Shown here: positions 43,451 through 55,985 of the stretch, in pieces | Layout of the letters: each line of letters starts with the position of its first letter | How positions within the stretch are numbered: position 1 is the first letter of the stretch | Assembly: GCA_014529385.2 (NCBI GenBank) | Contig: CM043968.1 | Span: forward strand, 22,251,484 to 22,315,483 | Source of the DNA: Adiantum capillus-veneris | Taxonomy: Eukaryota > Streptophyta > Polypodiopsida > Polypodiales > Pteridaceae | Direction of reading: 5' to 3' | DNA length: 64,000 nt | Notes under the pieces: generated by a model | Database searches by the model: none | What the model was told of the DNA's origin: nothing | What the model saw: only the letters and a program-made list of their open reading frames with translations | Position numbers and translations under genes: made by a program

Positions 43451-44286
43451 CATACTATATATAGTGGAGCTTAAAATTTTTGAGGAAGGCCCAGAGCATC
43501 CACATAAACTATTAGGTGACTTTATTTTTCTTTCATTTCTATAACATTTGAAGGTGCGGATGGTGCATAAGTGTACATGAACAAATAGTGTACACGTACT
43601 AACTTACTTATGCATTGTTATGATCTGATGAACACTATTACCATACTTGTACACAAAACATAGATAGAGATGCAAGCAAATGTGGCATCAATAGAGAAAC
43701 ATAGACGGAAGGGCCAATCACATTCTTGATATTAAAAGAAAGTTAACTCATCTCTTTGAAACTTGAAGCTCTCTTGCTACATTGGAAACTATGAGCCCTA
43801 ATAAATTTTTCACAAATCCACTCTTAGACATGAAAAGTTTTATGATTACATATTGTACCAGTTATGGGAACTCATATTTAAAAACTTGATTACTTACTCA
43901 GTTTGTACTTTTGCATTTGGTAGCACTTCTATCAACCCTAGGTGGACCAAAGGGGAAAACATCCTTCCTACTATATAGTAGGTTATGATGTGTACTATTG
44001 CCATGCCTTGCTCTCACAAGAAAGAAGCAAGGATAGAAGCAAGTAAGAGAGTGGAGTCAAACATTGAATCCAATTGTGTTCCCGGTGTTGAAACCAATTC
44101 TATTGAACCCACTCCATTGTTGAAACCAATTTTGTTTCCATTGTTGAAACCAATTCTATAGAATCCAATCCATTTTCAAACAAAGTTTTATGAACATTCA
44201 ATTCTCTTAGCTTTCAAATATCGCTAACTTATTTGCTATATAATCAAGCTTCGTAGCATTGCTAGACCCAGACACACAAAAAGGAG

Positions 44287-44329
<43 letters not shown>

Positions 44330-44559
44330 AATAGAAGTTTATTGAACAAGGGCTAACAACTCACAAAAAATAATTTCTTTGAGCCTAGCTCCCAAGCTTG
44401 GTATTAAAAAATGATTTGCAACTACATATTCATATTTGTTAGAATTTGTCAAGAGGTCACTTTTAAAAATACAATAGACTATACATGTAGAATAGAGTAT
44501 TGATGGTGTTCCACAGGGAGGAAAAAACAACCCTATGAGAATAGTGGCCATGTTTCTTT

Positions 44560-44590
44560 GGTCGCAGCAACGCGCGGGTCACATACTAGT
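44560..44590 (+). other. Helitron 3' terminus
   Basis: GTCGCAGCAACGCGCGGGTC followed by ACATA and CTAG|T. It is close to the GC-rich 3' ends of many plant Helitrons. The hairpin is imperfect here. Confidence 0.55.
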
Positions 44591-44740
44591 TATGACTTAC
44601 CTCGACAACCAAATACTAGGCAATACCTGCTTCTTCAATTTTGTTGTAGTCCTAGATCTCCATCAAGAGTAGCCAATAGATTTTTCGCCTTCGTCATAAC
44701 ATCATTATGGACTTGTTTATAATTACTACCACACGAAGAG

Positions 44741-45012
44741 TTAGAAATATTTTTCATGTAGGAAAACGGAGTCTTTTTCAATGTTTTTCATACAATGCAT
44801 AACATCATGAGCTTCTACTCGAGAGGCACCACATACCTAGCTAGGTACGATTGGGGGCAGGGGATCACCGACCCCCCCCATCGGAGCTAGTAGTCCCCTG
44901 TCCCCAATCGTACCTAGTTAGGTATGTGGTGCCTCCCTCACACAAACTCATGATGTTGAGGTAAGTCACAATGTGGGAAGTATTGTGAGAATTTGTCCAA
45001 AACTTCTTGTGA
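44741..45012. repeat. Long-hairpin repeat, copy 1
   Basis: The left arm 44804-44874 (CATCATGAGC...GGTACGATTGGG) and right arm 44894-44955 pair almost without mismatch over GAGGCACCACATACCTAGCT and onward, with a loop of about 19 nt. The flanks are shared with copy 2 (51964-52232). No ORF is present. It could be a foldback MITE or a miRNA-like hairpin source. Confidence 0.85.
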
Positions 45013-45238
45013 TATATACCTTGTTCACCACAAGAGAAAAGAAAAGCTATAGTCTTTCTCATAGCTCAAAGCTACGAGCGATCTTAGTAAGGTTATTTGG
45101 TAGATGACTCTCCATTTGCTTAAAGTCTTGGGCTCCATACATGTCATTGTACACAAAAGATTTTGCCGAGTGTGTGCACCTTTGTGTGTTATTTTTTTTT
45201 CTTTGTGCAACCGGAAAGAATTCTTAAAACCCATAAAA

Positions 45239-46644
45239 AGATCTTTGGAAGAACAATACGAAAATCTCTAAATCATGGCAATGGGCAAAATGGGAATCCG
45301 TCGCTTGACTAGTGGACCAAGGCGGTCTCGAAATCCTTAACCCAATAACTCATGCTGAGGCACTTTGCGCCAAATTTATTGTCTCAATGGCTAAACAGGA
45401 CCAAGCTTGGGCTATCATGTCCAAGGACATGTTAGATGGAGCAACATTGGGATCGAATGGTGGAAAGTGGAAAGGGGTTCTGATGCATGACAAACTTTTA
45501 GCCCCGAAGTGGTCCTACATAAGGCTGGGTGGCCTATCACGTGAACTAATGAAGAAGTGCAAAAGAGCAGCTCAGGTATTGGAATGGGGGGAAGCTACCA
45601 GATACTTCAAAAATTCCTCCCTACAGTGGTCCCCCAAAGTTTTGGGGCCACCTCAAAGCCCCTTCTGGATAGAAATGGCCAGGAAAGTGAATAATAAGGG
45701 TCTAATTCGGCTTGAGCACTTTTGGGATGGAAACAGTAAGTGCTGGAAAACCATTAACTCTCTAGCAATTCAGTATCAATTGAATGGCTTTGAGATATTG
45801 CTTGTCAATAGAGTGATAAAGGAACTTGATAATGTGGTTATGCCAATCTGTGAATCCAAGCTTGAGTGGAATGCTTGGAGATGGCCCGGTAGTAGCCTGT
45901 TTTGGAAACCCCAAACTAAAGGCATCTACCATGCACTTACTTACGGGGAAAATTGATTTAGCCCTCTGAATAAAGTATGGAAGAGGCAATGGTCGGAAGA
46001 TCGGTGGAAGGTAATTATAGAGAACATTTGGAAGCCAAAATGGCCCCTGTTCATGAAGATCTTCTTGTGGAAGGTATTGTGGGGTGCGTTGCCGAGACAG
46101 GCGTAAAGATTAGAGAAAGAGGAATCGGATTTGATCGCTGCTCAGGTTGTAGGATAGCTAGTGAAGATCTGATCCACCTATTCACGGAATGCCAGGCAAT
46201 CAAAGGATTATTAGGAAAAATCTGCGAGTGGATTTAAAGGACATGGCAAATTAGGTTTTGCAAGTCTGATTTGGTCCTGCTCTTCTTGTATGCACTCAAT
46301 AGTCAGGTAGTACTACTTCTTCCATCAGTTATGGCAGGCGAGGAACCATCGGGTGTTTGAAGGAGAAATGGCTGTAGCAAGCTTCTTGGAGATTATACAA
46401 GAGAGCAGAGTAACGATGTGCATAACTGAATGCAAACAAGACTTGAGTGATTGGTCTAGGACTATCAAAGCCGTGTTGGCACCCATAAGGTAAAACATAG
46501 ATGGTTAGCTCAAATATGTTATAAAGGCGTCCAGTTTGTTATCTTCCGAACCTCAAGGCTCGGTTTGAGCTTGAGGCCATTCTGTATTTCTTTCGATGGT
46601 TATAATACAATTCACTCACGATTGTGAGTTTTGCAAAAAAAAAA
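45239..46644 (+). mobile_element. 5'-truncated L1-type LINE with poly-A end
   Basis: The frame reads LWKNNTKISKSWQWAKWES, a stop at about 45308, then DQGGLEILNPITHAEALCAK (ORF 45312-45956). This is the C-terminal part of plant L1 ORF2 (GGLGI-type block). The zinc-finger zf-RVT domain follows across a frameshift: KRQWSEDRWKVIIENIWKPK then IGFDRCSGCRIASEDLIHLF (C-x2-C...H). The 3' end has the stem-loop CTCACGATTGTGAG and A10 at 46635-46644. RT and endonuclease are missing, so it is dead on arrival. Confidence 0.85.
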
Positions 46645-46649
46645 GGACT

Positions 46650-48450
46650 TAATTTTTTTGTAGATTCATAGAAAATATACATACATAAGGTGATTTTTAT
46701 TTGATACATAAGGGATACTTTTATTATAAATATTGTTACATTTTGTTTTAGGGGAGGGGTCGTGGTTCAAAAAAAAAAGATATATAGGCAGAGATTTTAA
46801 AAATATCCTTTGAATGCACGTGATATAGAAGTTTTACATACAGTGAGACCCCTGCACCCCTAAAACCCCCATATATTATTCTACTTTGACAAAAATGTTG
46901 CCCTCTATATTGACATAATAAGGAAGATCATCACTAAATTCATATAGGATCAGCAGAATATTGCTAACATTTTTTGTGTTTGGCATCATAATGATTGATG
47001 GCTTATATTTTGTTGGAAGTATGACAAATACTACAGGTCAAATAAGAAGTTTTAGGTTTAGTGTGATCTTTGCTACACAAAAGAGTTAGAAGGGGAAGAC
47101 CTGACCAAGTAGGTAGCCAAAACTAGTTTTTTGCCAAAACTAGTTTTTTGCAAACCATTAATTAATTAGTAAGTAGGAATAAAGATGCTAAGCATTGCAT
47201 TTCTTTGACAACTTTGGCCCATGTTCAAAATACAAAAGTGACTTTTTAATTAAATTATAAATATCATAAGTGAAAATCTATTTGTGCTCCTGCATTTAGT
47301 ATCAAAACATGATTTTGTCCTGATTTTTATGGCACGCAATATCCTAAACACATCTCAATACGATGCGATAGTTATGGGCGATGATCGTAGAGGTTTATCA
47401 AAATTAGCACATACAGAGATTGTCACAATTGTTTGGTTAATGCAACATGTCACTGCCTTGCTTGTGGGACAAGAGTAATGAAAATTGTGTTTTATATGCA
47501 TTCTTAGGTTTATGTAATAAAATAGTTAGACAAACAAGCAAGAGTAGTAGAGAGAAAGAGAAAAGAGAAAAGATACAAGGAAAAGTGCTGGGTCACGAGG
47601 GGTATTTTAACTCCATTTCAAGCATTTCGTGAATCGAGTGCAATTTGTGCATGGTTTGCCTTTGTTGCTAAAAAAACAGATTTTTCCTGACCAAAGAAAG
47701 TAAGGGCAAACTTGAAATTCTACCGGTCTATAGGGTGGTACGCACATCTTTTTAACGCGAATGTAAAGAGATTCCTTCATTTTGAAAGGGAACTCAAAGT
47801 AATGTTCAAACAGGAAACAGGAAAGAGAAAGGGCAGATCTGAGGTTAGTGATTTTTTTCCAATTTTCTATGATACATTGCAATCCGGAGCTGAGGAAGGC
47901 CACGACCTGAGCTTGCGAGCATATGAGCGTTGAGGAATCCCAAAATTCGAGCAAACAAATTCGAGCAAACAAATTCGAGCAAACCATAATCCGAGCAAAA
48001 CCTGCGATGTTTTGTGACCTCCTTGTGCAATATATTTTTTATGTACATATTTGTTTTTTGCTAGTTAGAAACAATCCCTTCATAGTTTCTTTACCTTAGA
48101 AAAATCTTTTTTAGTTGTTCAATCACTCCCACATGCCAAAAACCTTTAATTAACAATGAAATCGACAAAAAATATGTATTGTACCTACAATTTAGAAAAG
48201 TGTACAATGTACAACAATACTTTCGATCAAGAATACTTGGTAAAAAATTTAACACCTATATCCATATATCACCAAAAAAGTTTGTGTTAGGGAGAAAGAT
48301 ACCTTCAGCATCTTGCGATATACAAATCTTTCCCCCCAATGAGGGACTCATACGTCCCACCAAGCCAACCAAGTCTCCAATGAAGGAACCTCCTCTTCAA
48401 TGGCCGTCCCTGTTTTCCATAATCTCCTAAGCTCTCCATTACAATTCTCA
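46650..48450. other. No gene seen; minor repeats
   Basis: GAATGCACGTGATATAGAAG at about 46818 resembles the right end of the MULE-like MITE at 9585-9830, so a diverged relative may be present. A 14-bp unit ATTCGAGCAAACAA repeats about four times at 47944-47998. Other frames are short. Confidence 0.5.
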
Positions 48451-48453
48451 GTC

Positions 48454-49690
48454 TCATTCTCTGTTGGTGCAATTCTCCTTTTGCGGCACAAAATCTTGTG
48501 CTCCTGTGGAAATTTTGGACGGATGCACTTGATAGTATGTCAAACCATACTTCTCTCCCAATAGAACAAACATGATCTCTCTTTGTTTGAAATAAATTTC
48601 TTTGCTCCTCAAATAAATCATACGCACAGCAATATAATTGGCACTTGCTTCATCTGCCATGAATCCTCTGAACTCTGGTTTATCAAAGCCTTGTTCCTTA
48701 ACCACATTATTTAGCATCTTCCAAAATTCAATCTAAGCATATTAAATTTATTTTCCACAATAAACTCATCAGTTGCAATGGTGAGCAGCTCTCGTACGTA
48801 AGGTCATAGACATGTGCTGACATAGTCAGCCATCCTTGAACACGGTGGACATGATCAAAGTGCACCCACTTTTGCTCTAAATTACCTCCAAGGTGCAACC
48901 AATTCACTAAATCAACTCCACTGCCAGGTCCTTTAACTAACATCTTATATACATGAGGATGCACCTTATCAACCAATTGACATGGGAAGAGGATACTATG
49001 AATAAAAGGATATCTGAAATTGCTTTTAAGGTGAGGCACTACCTCAAGACCCTTTGTAGTGATATTCTTTGATCTTTTTGCACACTCCAAAATTTGCTCT
49101 ACTCTCCTTTCATTTGAAAGGGGAGTCAAACTGTCCAAGAATTCAACAAACTCCAAATCTTCAATCACACCTCTTCCCGTTGAGCCTGCTTCAATAAGCT
49201 TGTCTATGATAATATCATGAGTAGTGGCTCGCTCCAACTGTTTGGCATTCACCAAAGGATCTCGACTTGCATGATTAAGCAACATTTCATCTATGTGACT
49301 CAATTGTCCTACTCCTTCCCTCTGCACATGGATGATTATGCTCTCCAAGATGCAAAGCACACCTAGTACAATGGTGCTTATTTCTTGGCAAACAATAGTA
49401 AGTAACCGAAAGAACATATTCTGGCATTTTTCCACAGTGAGTGCATGTCATTGTGCCTTACTAAGAGGAGACAGATCCTTTAGGACATGATTTAACAAGC
49501 CGACCTTGCCATTGAGACTCATTAGACATGTTCGAGCGCAAATAAAATGGACAATCAATGTTAATGTAGTGCAAATACCCAGAACATCTACTAAATCTAA
49601 CAACACAATTACAATTATCACTACTACAAGTGACGTACTCTGTCTACATGTGACTATCATGTCTTTGCTCCATACCACTCATATCTGAAG
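48454..49690 (-). pseudogene. MULE-like transposase remnant with N-terminal zinc finger
   Basis: DDE-type transposases of the Mutator superfamily cut and paste DNA. The minus-strand N-terminal part reads EYVTCSSDNCNCVVRFSRCS and YLHYINIDCPFYLRSNMSNE, then CTHCGKMPEYVLSVTYYC and HLGEHNHPCAEG, a Cys/His zinc-finger region ending in the HNHP signature seen in MULE/FAR1-like proteins. ORF 48728-49435 has WVHFDHVHRVQGWLTMSAHV and ORF 48454-48717 has FRGFMADEASANYIAVRMIY, which look like the RNase H-fold segments with catalytic Asp. Stops and shifts at about 49455, 49300 and 48720 break it. No terminal inverted repeats were found. Confidence 0.6.
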
Positions 49691-50805
49691 AATCACTAGC
49701 TGGTGGCAATTCGAATGCAATGTAGCCATCATATTTAGCTGGGAGTTCATCAGTTTAGGCCACCTTCTTGGCCCGATGGAGAGAAATACATAAATTGCTT
49801 TGCAGTGGCGTGCACTTAATCATGTCAATCACACTTGCATTGATTTGAGTGATCTACGTTGTGTAGATCATCATTTAAATGATCTCCATTGTTGTCTTTC
49901 TTGTCTTGAGGAACTCTGCCGATGCCTGCACCAATTTGATCCTCACTTCTAACGTCTACCTTGTAGAATTGGTGCAGATCACGATCAAGCATGCAAGTTT
50001 GCTCACCATCATTTGATATTGTAGCCTCGAACTTTACTTAATCTTGCGGTCCAGATAATGTTAGCGGTCAAAGATAGAAATTGGCATCACGAAGCTCAAA
50101 TGTTCTTGCACAGAAGCAACTGCTAGCAAATAAAATCTACTTTCAAACATTAGCACTAGCTTATGTCCACGTCGTGGCCCAAAAATTGTAATGCATCTCC
50201 ACATGGGTTAATAGTGTGACAAGCAGAATTTTAGCAGTGGTAGTGTACAGATTGCTACAACGGGTTGAATCAAAGTTTTAAATTTCTTCCAAACTTTTTA
50301 ACTTGAAATTCTAGTCATAACTATAAGCCGCCTGAGGAAGTTTGCATGTTCACGTGCCCATACTCATCAATCATGGCTTTCTTTAATATAAAATTTTCAC
50401 TATATATGATTTTTACAAAGTGAGATCAAATATTTTTTAAAAAAATTCTCGAATTGTCCAAACAAAAACGTGCCCTATCATTACTGTACAATAATGGCAA
50501 ATTTCACCTACCCTTCTGAAACCAAAACCCAACCATTTGCCTTGCATTTCTTATGTGCAAATCTCTAAAAGAAACTTTCAATTTACCCAATTCGTGGAAC
50601 ATCTTGCTTCTCAGCCCTGTGTTTGTTCTTTGACGATTGCATTGGTGCAACCCTTCTATGCTTGCCTTGTCTCAAACTCACAGGCTCCTGCGGTTTGCAG
50701 TCCACCAAGAGCTCGACTGTCTCTAACGGCATCGTTTAAGCTTCTTCATGTGAAGGCATAACATTATCTGTGGGGAAACCTCCTCCCAGGTACCTTTGAA
50801 AACTA

Positions 50806-50841
50806 CCTGTAGTCATCCACGCCGACGTGGATGGCTACAGG
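50806..50841. repeat. 36-bp palindromic hairpin, copy 1
   Basis: CCTGTAGTCATCCACGCCG followed by ACGTGGATGGCTACAGG is a near-perfect palindrome. The flank GGTACCTTTGAAAACTA on the left is shared with copy 3. Confidence 0.85.
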
Positions 50842-51289
50842 CACTTTGTTTTACATAGCTTTAAGGTTACTATGCACGGCTATGTTCCTATTGCAGCTTC
50901 AACTATTCAATAAGGTGGGTTTAATTGAAATGTGTTGTAGTAGTTGTAGGTCATTCAAAAGTCGTTGTAGGCTCTCGCGGAGCCACGAGTTTATGAGCTA
51001 AGATATCTTGGTGGCGGTCCCAACAGAGGTAGCGATGGCGGTGTCAGCTCGTCAAAGATTTCATCCAGTCCTTCACTTCATTCGCCCACCTGGCACACAT
51101 TTTATGCATGTTTTGAACCTGATCTGGTGACGAGCAAGAGACGGCTGCTTCAATACTAAATAGAATGGCTGTATGAGTGCCGAAGGGCAGGCCTCTTGGT
51201 GGATGGGATCTAGGTACTATACTTGCAGGGTGGGTGAAGTCAGCCCGGCCTGGATACTGAGGGCGGCGTGATATTGATAGATTTGCAAA

Positions 51290-51330
51290 CTACATGTACC
51301 AGTCCACGCCAGCGTGGATGGCTACAGGTA
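51290..51330. repeat. Palindromic hairpin, copy 2
   Basis: The core is GTCCACGCCAGCGTGGATGG with CTACAGG after it, preceded by GCAAACTACATGTACC. The left arm is more diverged than in copies 1 and 3. Confidence 0.75.
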
Positions 51331-51963
51331 TTTATTTTCCCTAAGGGTGCAAGCCACCAGCTCATTACGTTGGCCAGCAGCTGCAGTTCCATGATCGCAT
51401 GCACTAGCTTATGGTAACGTTTCGGCTATGGGTTGCGTGCTTGGCAGAGCAGTCGGAGCCATATGCAACCGGCTAGAAGCAGTCCACTAAAAAGTCAACA
51501 CATCTTCAAGACACGCTCTACGAACTCGCGACCTCTCGCTCATCACAAGCTGCCCTCGTACCACTGCACTACTGCGCATGCTCCTGCAATAGTACTCTTT
51601 CCATACATGCACTGTACTCTTTCGATGCTCAAAATCCAAGTACTCTGCACAAAAAGCGTTAGTCACTAGGATCAGCTTGTGTCGCTGATGATTGTGGAAA
51701 CGAAACCCAGCAATCTGTTTCAGACTTGTAAACTCAAAGCTCGTGTACAAAAAATTCCTGCTTCATCTTGGTGCAATACCATGCTGTCCCTATTGCACGT
51801 GCTTACAGGCAATGATTGGCTTTCTTCTACCCCATAGAAAAGCGCGATGGCCGACTCTTCCTATCAACTACTAATATGCTTGACTCTTTACAGTGTTCGG
51901 GAAAATGTGTCTCAGCTTAATATCATTTCAAAAATGCCGGTTGAGGGCAAGCTCACAAGAAGA

Positions 51964-52232
51964 TTTAGAAATTTTCTCGTGTAGGAAACTGGATTCTTTC
52001 TCAGTGTTTTTCATACAATGCATAACATCATGAGCTTCTGCTCGAGAGGCACCGCATACCTAGCTAGGTACGATTGGGGACAGAGGACCGCCAGCCCCCC
52101 CACCGGGCCGGCGGTCCCTGCCCTCAATTGTACCTAGCTAGGTATGCAGCACCTCCCTCACAGAAGCTCATGATGTTGAGGTAAGTCACAATGTGGGAAA
52201 TATTGTGAGAATTTGTCCAAAACTTCTTGTGA
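51964..52232. repeat. Long-hairpin repeat, copy 2
   Basis: Arms 52026-52093 and 52109-52175 pair over about 67 bp with a loop of about 15 nt. The sequence is homologous throughout to 44741-45012. One pair changed together: ACCACATACC/GGTATGTGGT in copy 1 is ACCGCATACC/GGTATGCAGC in copy 2. Confidence 0.85.
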
Positions 52233-53530
52233 AGGAGAAAACAAGAAATTCCGCCCCAAAATAGAGAAAAATAGTGTAAAATCCCGAAAAAATGACCTTA
52301 TTTTCTAAAATTTCCTTTTGAGAAAATCTAGTAAAGGAATTTTGTATGTTTGGAAAAATGGTTTTTCCTGAACAGTTACCTTGATTACCGTCCAATTTTG
52401 GGCTACACCAGGGGACCATGGGTTTGGGCTGAAAAGGCATCGAGGGATGCCAGTAGGCACATGCTTTGTGGGTGCAGAGGATATTCCAGTCTAGACAAGT
52501 ACCATGATTGGTAGACCATAATCTGCTTTTAGTTCTCTTAGCCAACCAAGCTTATCATTACAAGTACCCTTTGCCCCTTAGTATAAGCTTGCATTTGTCA
52601 TGACAAATAGCCAGCTTTCAATTTACATGAAGCAAGCCAAAACACGACAACACATATGAATGCCTGCTCCATAGTGCCACACACGAGCCTCTACCTGCTC
52701 CTTAATCCTATGAGGAGAAGTCAAAGGAATGAACTAGACCAAACATCCCATTTGCAAAATGCTAAGAAGGCTGGGACTCTGGATGAGTCGGATCATCTCT
52801 TTTAGGTATTCTGAACTCCTCAATGGCACCCTTTGCAAGTCAAGCTGGAAATAGCTTTAGTGGCTTTCTTTCACATGTTTGCAAGATTCTGAAGTGCTAA
52901 AATTGAGCAACACTTACCTTGATAGCTTGCTACAAATTGCTGCATGAACAACATGGCGATAATGGTGCTAATCTTTGCGGCTAGTAGTGCTCTAGTTCGC
53001 GCAGCTGCTGCAATGGGGGTCGATCTCATGATAGTTTTGCAATAGTACATGGCGGGTTGTGACTCATCAAGGATGGCCGAGCTACTTCTGCTACTTTCAT
53101 ATTAAGCTGAGTATGATAATGTAGCTAAGTTGGTACTTTCTTGGCCGAAACATGAGAAGAGGCACCATTATCGTGAGAGCGGTATTCCTGCCATATCATC
53201 AGGTTACCTTCGCAAACTATCTATAGCCATCCACGCCGGCGTGGCCGGCTACAGGAGGTTTTTTTCTCTTGAGTTTTTAAGAATTACAAAATCAATGAAA
53301 TGAAAGCTACTGGTGGGCCATAATTCTCAAAAGTTTTTGAATCATTGTTGAAAATCAAAACGGACAGCTCTGATAACACACGAGCTTGCATATTCGATTT
53401 TATTAGACTCTGGGTGGTTGTTGATCATGGTTTCTAATGGCACGTTTGTGCTACCATCATATTTTCTATACAATACTTTTTTATTTTCTGGTTGTGTGTT
53501 TTTTATTTTAGTTTTGAGAATCCCTTGCAG
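52233..53530. other. No gene seen; palindromic hairpin copy 3
   Basis: The third copy of the palindrome lies at 53219-53256 (CTATAGCCATCCACGCCGGC then GTGGCCGGCTACAGG), preceded by GGTTACCTTCGCAAACTAT. The other ORFs are not convincing. Confidence 0.6.
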
Positions 53531-54183
53531 GGGATACCATTGGCTGGGTTGAGAGATTTTGTTGTACATCAGAGATGGTTATTCATCATCACATTGCGGT
53601 CCTCCATCATGGAGCTTACGGGTATGGCAATAGCTTTGGTGGTCGGATTGAGGTAATGCTCTTCTATATACTAACATGTTTTTTTCTCATTTGGTGTGTT
53701 AAGTGTTATTGTTCTTATTGTCTATGTTGTAGTGTAGTGTCATTGTTCTCTCCTACGTATGGTGCATAGGGTTGGCATGCAACCACCTTGCTTTGTGGTG
53801 GAGAGCACCCCACTAGCATGAATCCTTTGAACTCTTACATGATGTACCACCTTCCAGAGTCCTCTTAGGCAAGATCATCATCAGGGGAGCCATGGCGCAG
53901 TGGCCTTCAACTAAATCATTCTTTTGTTGCATGTTTTGTGGAGCTTCTTTGTAGGCGTGGAGGTTTTTGTTTAGAGTTGGAATGTGGTACAACTCCAGTA
54001 TTGGCAGCATGCTTAGGTACAGGGTGGGTGTGTGTAGCTATTGACAATAATGATGCTTTGATTTCAGATTATGTGCAACCATTACCTCGTCGTAAAAAGC
54101 TAAGCAGAGACGGGGCTTCCATCTCTCTTGATGTTGATGATGTGGGTGACATGCCTTCACATGTCAACCCCTTTGATGACTAG
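53531..54183 (+). pseudogene. Two-exon ORF with methyltransferase-like motif I
   Basis: Exon 1 (53531-53652, after acceptor CCCTTGCAG) reads VIHHHIAVLHHGAYGYGNSF. The donor GAG|GTAATG and the acceptor GTGCATAG at 53769 join it in phase to exon 2 (53770-54183), which then stays in one frame to the end except for a TAG at 53866. Exon 2 reads GGEHPTSMNPLNSYMMYHL, EPWRSGLQLNHSFVACFVE and LELECGTTPVLAACLGTGWV followed by CVAIDNND. The last part resembles the SAM-binding motif I region of DNA methyltransferases in which motif I is C-terminal. The catalytic DPPY is not visible, so identity is uncertain. The acidic tail ends SHVNPFDD. Confidence 0.4.
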
Positions 54184-54732
54184 TCAAACTCCACTTTACT
54201 CTTTCTTTTGCTCTCTAATTTATGTTCACATCGTACTTGTATGCTATTTAATTACTTTTTTGTTATCATTGTTCATTAGCTAGGAATTATGGATAATGAT
54301 TCAAACAACAATTTCAATTTTAGATTTCTTGTTTCTATGATGTAGGTTCTATATTGCTTACATGTGGATTGTGAGTTATATATATATATATATATTTGGT
54401 ATGGAAGTGTGTTGCCAGTTTATACCGAGGGGATTTCAAAAACCATGGTGACTGATGTATGAAATATTGACAACCATGAGAAGTGTTAGAGGCGCAGCAG
54501 TGTCTTTATTGATGATGAATGTGATTCTTCATAGTCACTAGAGAAAACTATAACATTTTTTGTTGTTGTTCTTGAAAAGGCACAACATGCTACTCTCTAT
54601 TTTGCATCAATATTCCACTTTTTATCTTACAATTCTTTAAAAATCTCTCTTCGTTGGATATAGAACTTAGAAACTTTGTAGGTGTATGAGCATTGTTGGA
54701 TTGCATAAGATTGATCGTTAAAATTCAAAGTC

Positions 54733-54944
54733 AAAATTATAGTAATGGTTGTTGTTGTGGATCATGACATGCTTTGAATACTTCTAAAATAACTTTGCTA
54801 CTCGCTCAGGTTTCTCATTGCTTGACAAATCTTGCGTTAAAATTGTAGTGTTGATTGTTGTTCTGGATCATGACATGGTTTTCATACTTGTATAATAACT
54901 TTGCTACTTGCTCAAGTTTCTCATTGCTTGACAAATCTTGCTCG
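54733..54944. repeat. About 106-bp tandem duplication
   Basis: GGATCATGACATG...TTTCTCATTGCTTGACAAAT occurs at 54759 and again about 106 bp later at 54865, with moderate divergence. Nothing else is supportable in 54184-54730. Confidence 0.8.
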
Positions 54945-55005
54945 TGTTACGGTAAGACTCATGAGCGCTGAGTTGAGGGTGCAGGGTGTAGGCCGGGATA
55001 TGAAG

Positions 55006-55009
<4 letters not shown>

Positions 55010-55067
<58 letters not shown>
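55010..55067. repeat. (CT)n microsatellite
   Basis: About 29 CT units. Similar tracts are at 44290-44322 and 55940-55981; (CA)n is at 55722-55751. No gene is seen from 55070 to 56690. Confidence 0.95.
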
Positions 55068-55069
<2 letters not shown>

Positions 55070-55720
55070 GCATGAGCTTTGTGATCTGCGATTTGTGTGC
55101 AGGCGCAGGGTTCATCTATGGAATTCTCGTTGTGAAGAGGCCGTAGGAACGCTGCGCAAGTACAGACAGGGATGGAGGCCAGTAGCACTCTACAACTTTT
55201 AAATGGAAATTGGGAAAAACGGGGAATGTGCGAGGGTAATGAGCTAGAGTCAGAAGCTTGTACATGCAGAGGTCTTGAGCTTTTCCTTCTTCGTTAGGGT
55301 GTGTACTGCGTATAAGCTTCTGTAGGGTAGGCATCCCTGAGCAAAACTTGCACTAGCTTGGCTGCCTTTTGGCTCTGCTCAACCTCAAGCAGGACCGGCT
55401 GCAGGACACGAAGGCGAGGGAAAGAGGGTTCCCTTACTCTTTGATGGAGTGTTTCGTCTACAATAATAATGGAATCTGCTGGAGATTCCATGTAATGAGA
55501 GACGGACCCAGTAGTAGGGTAGGACCCTTAGATTAGGTCATAAGGTATTTACACTAAAACTTGTGTAAATTTGCCGTTTTTCTTCAAGGAAAGCTCAAAA
55601 TCTACCCGGGATTCTATGATTTTAGCTCGTTAAAATACATTCTACCCCGGGTTTTTTCAACACTGCAAGTTGAAATTAAAACATCTTTGAAATTGTACCC
55701 ATTAATTTCTTTGCGCGCGT

Positions 55721-55751
<31 letters not shown>

Positions 55752-55936
55752 TCATTAAGTAGACGTGCACACACATGCTAAAATGTGCATTGAGTGTGTG
55801 CCCACACACATCTTTCTAGTGAGTGCCCACACAACACTAGAAAGATTGGCCAACTAATTGAAAAGTAATGTGCTTGCATGCAATCTCTCTTTAAGGTCTC
55901 TTGGGATAGTTTCCTACGACGTTAAAATTCTCCTCT

Positions 55937-55985
<49 letters not shown>

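Larger units (their letters stand above)
49690..51960. other. No gene seen; two copies of a palindromic hairpin
   Basis: Apart from the palindromes at 50806-50841 and 51290-51330, I see no supportable gene. Frames at 50537-50761 and 51433-51669 lack protein-like features. Confidence 0.5.

Noticed and set aside
43449-44589. A shorter Helitron starting at 43449
   Set aside because: Its 5'-like end is preceded by T rather than A, so the 39789 start fits the insertion rule better; kept only as a note.
44804-44955. A confirmed microRNA gene
   Set aside because: The hairpin is long and perfectly paired, more like a foldback repeat; no evidence of processing can be seen from sequence alone.
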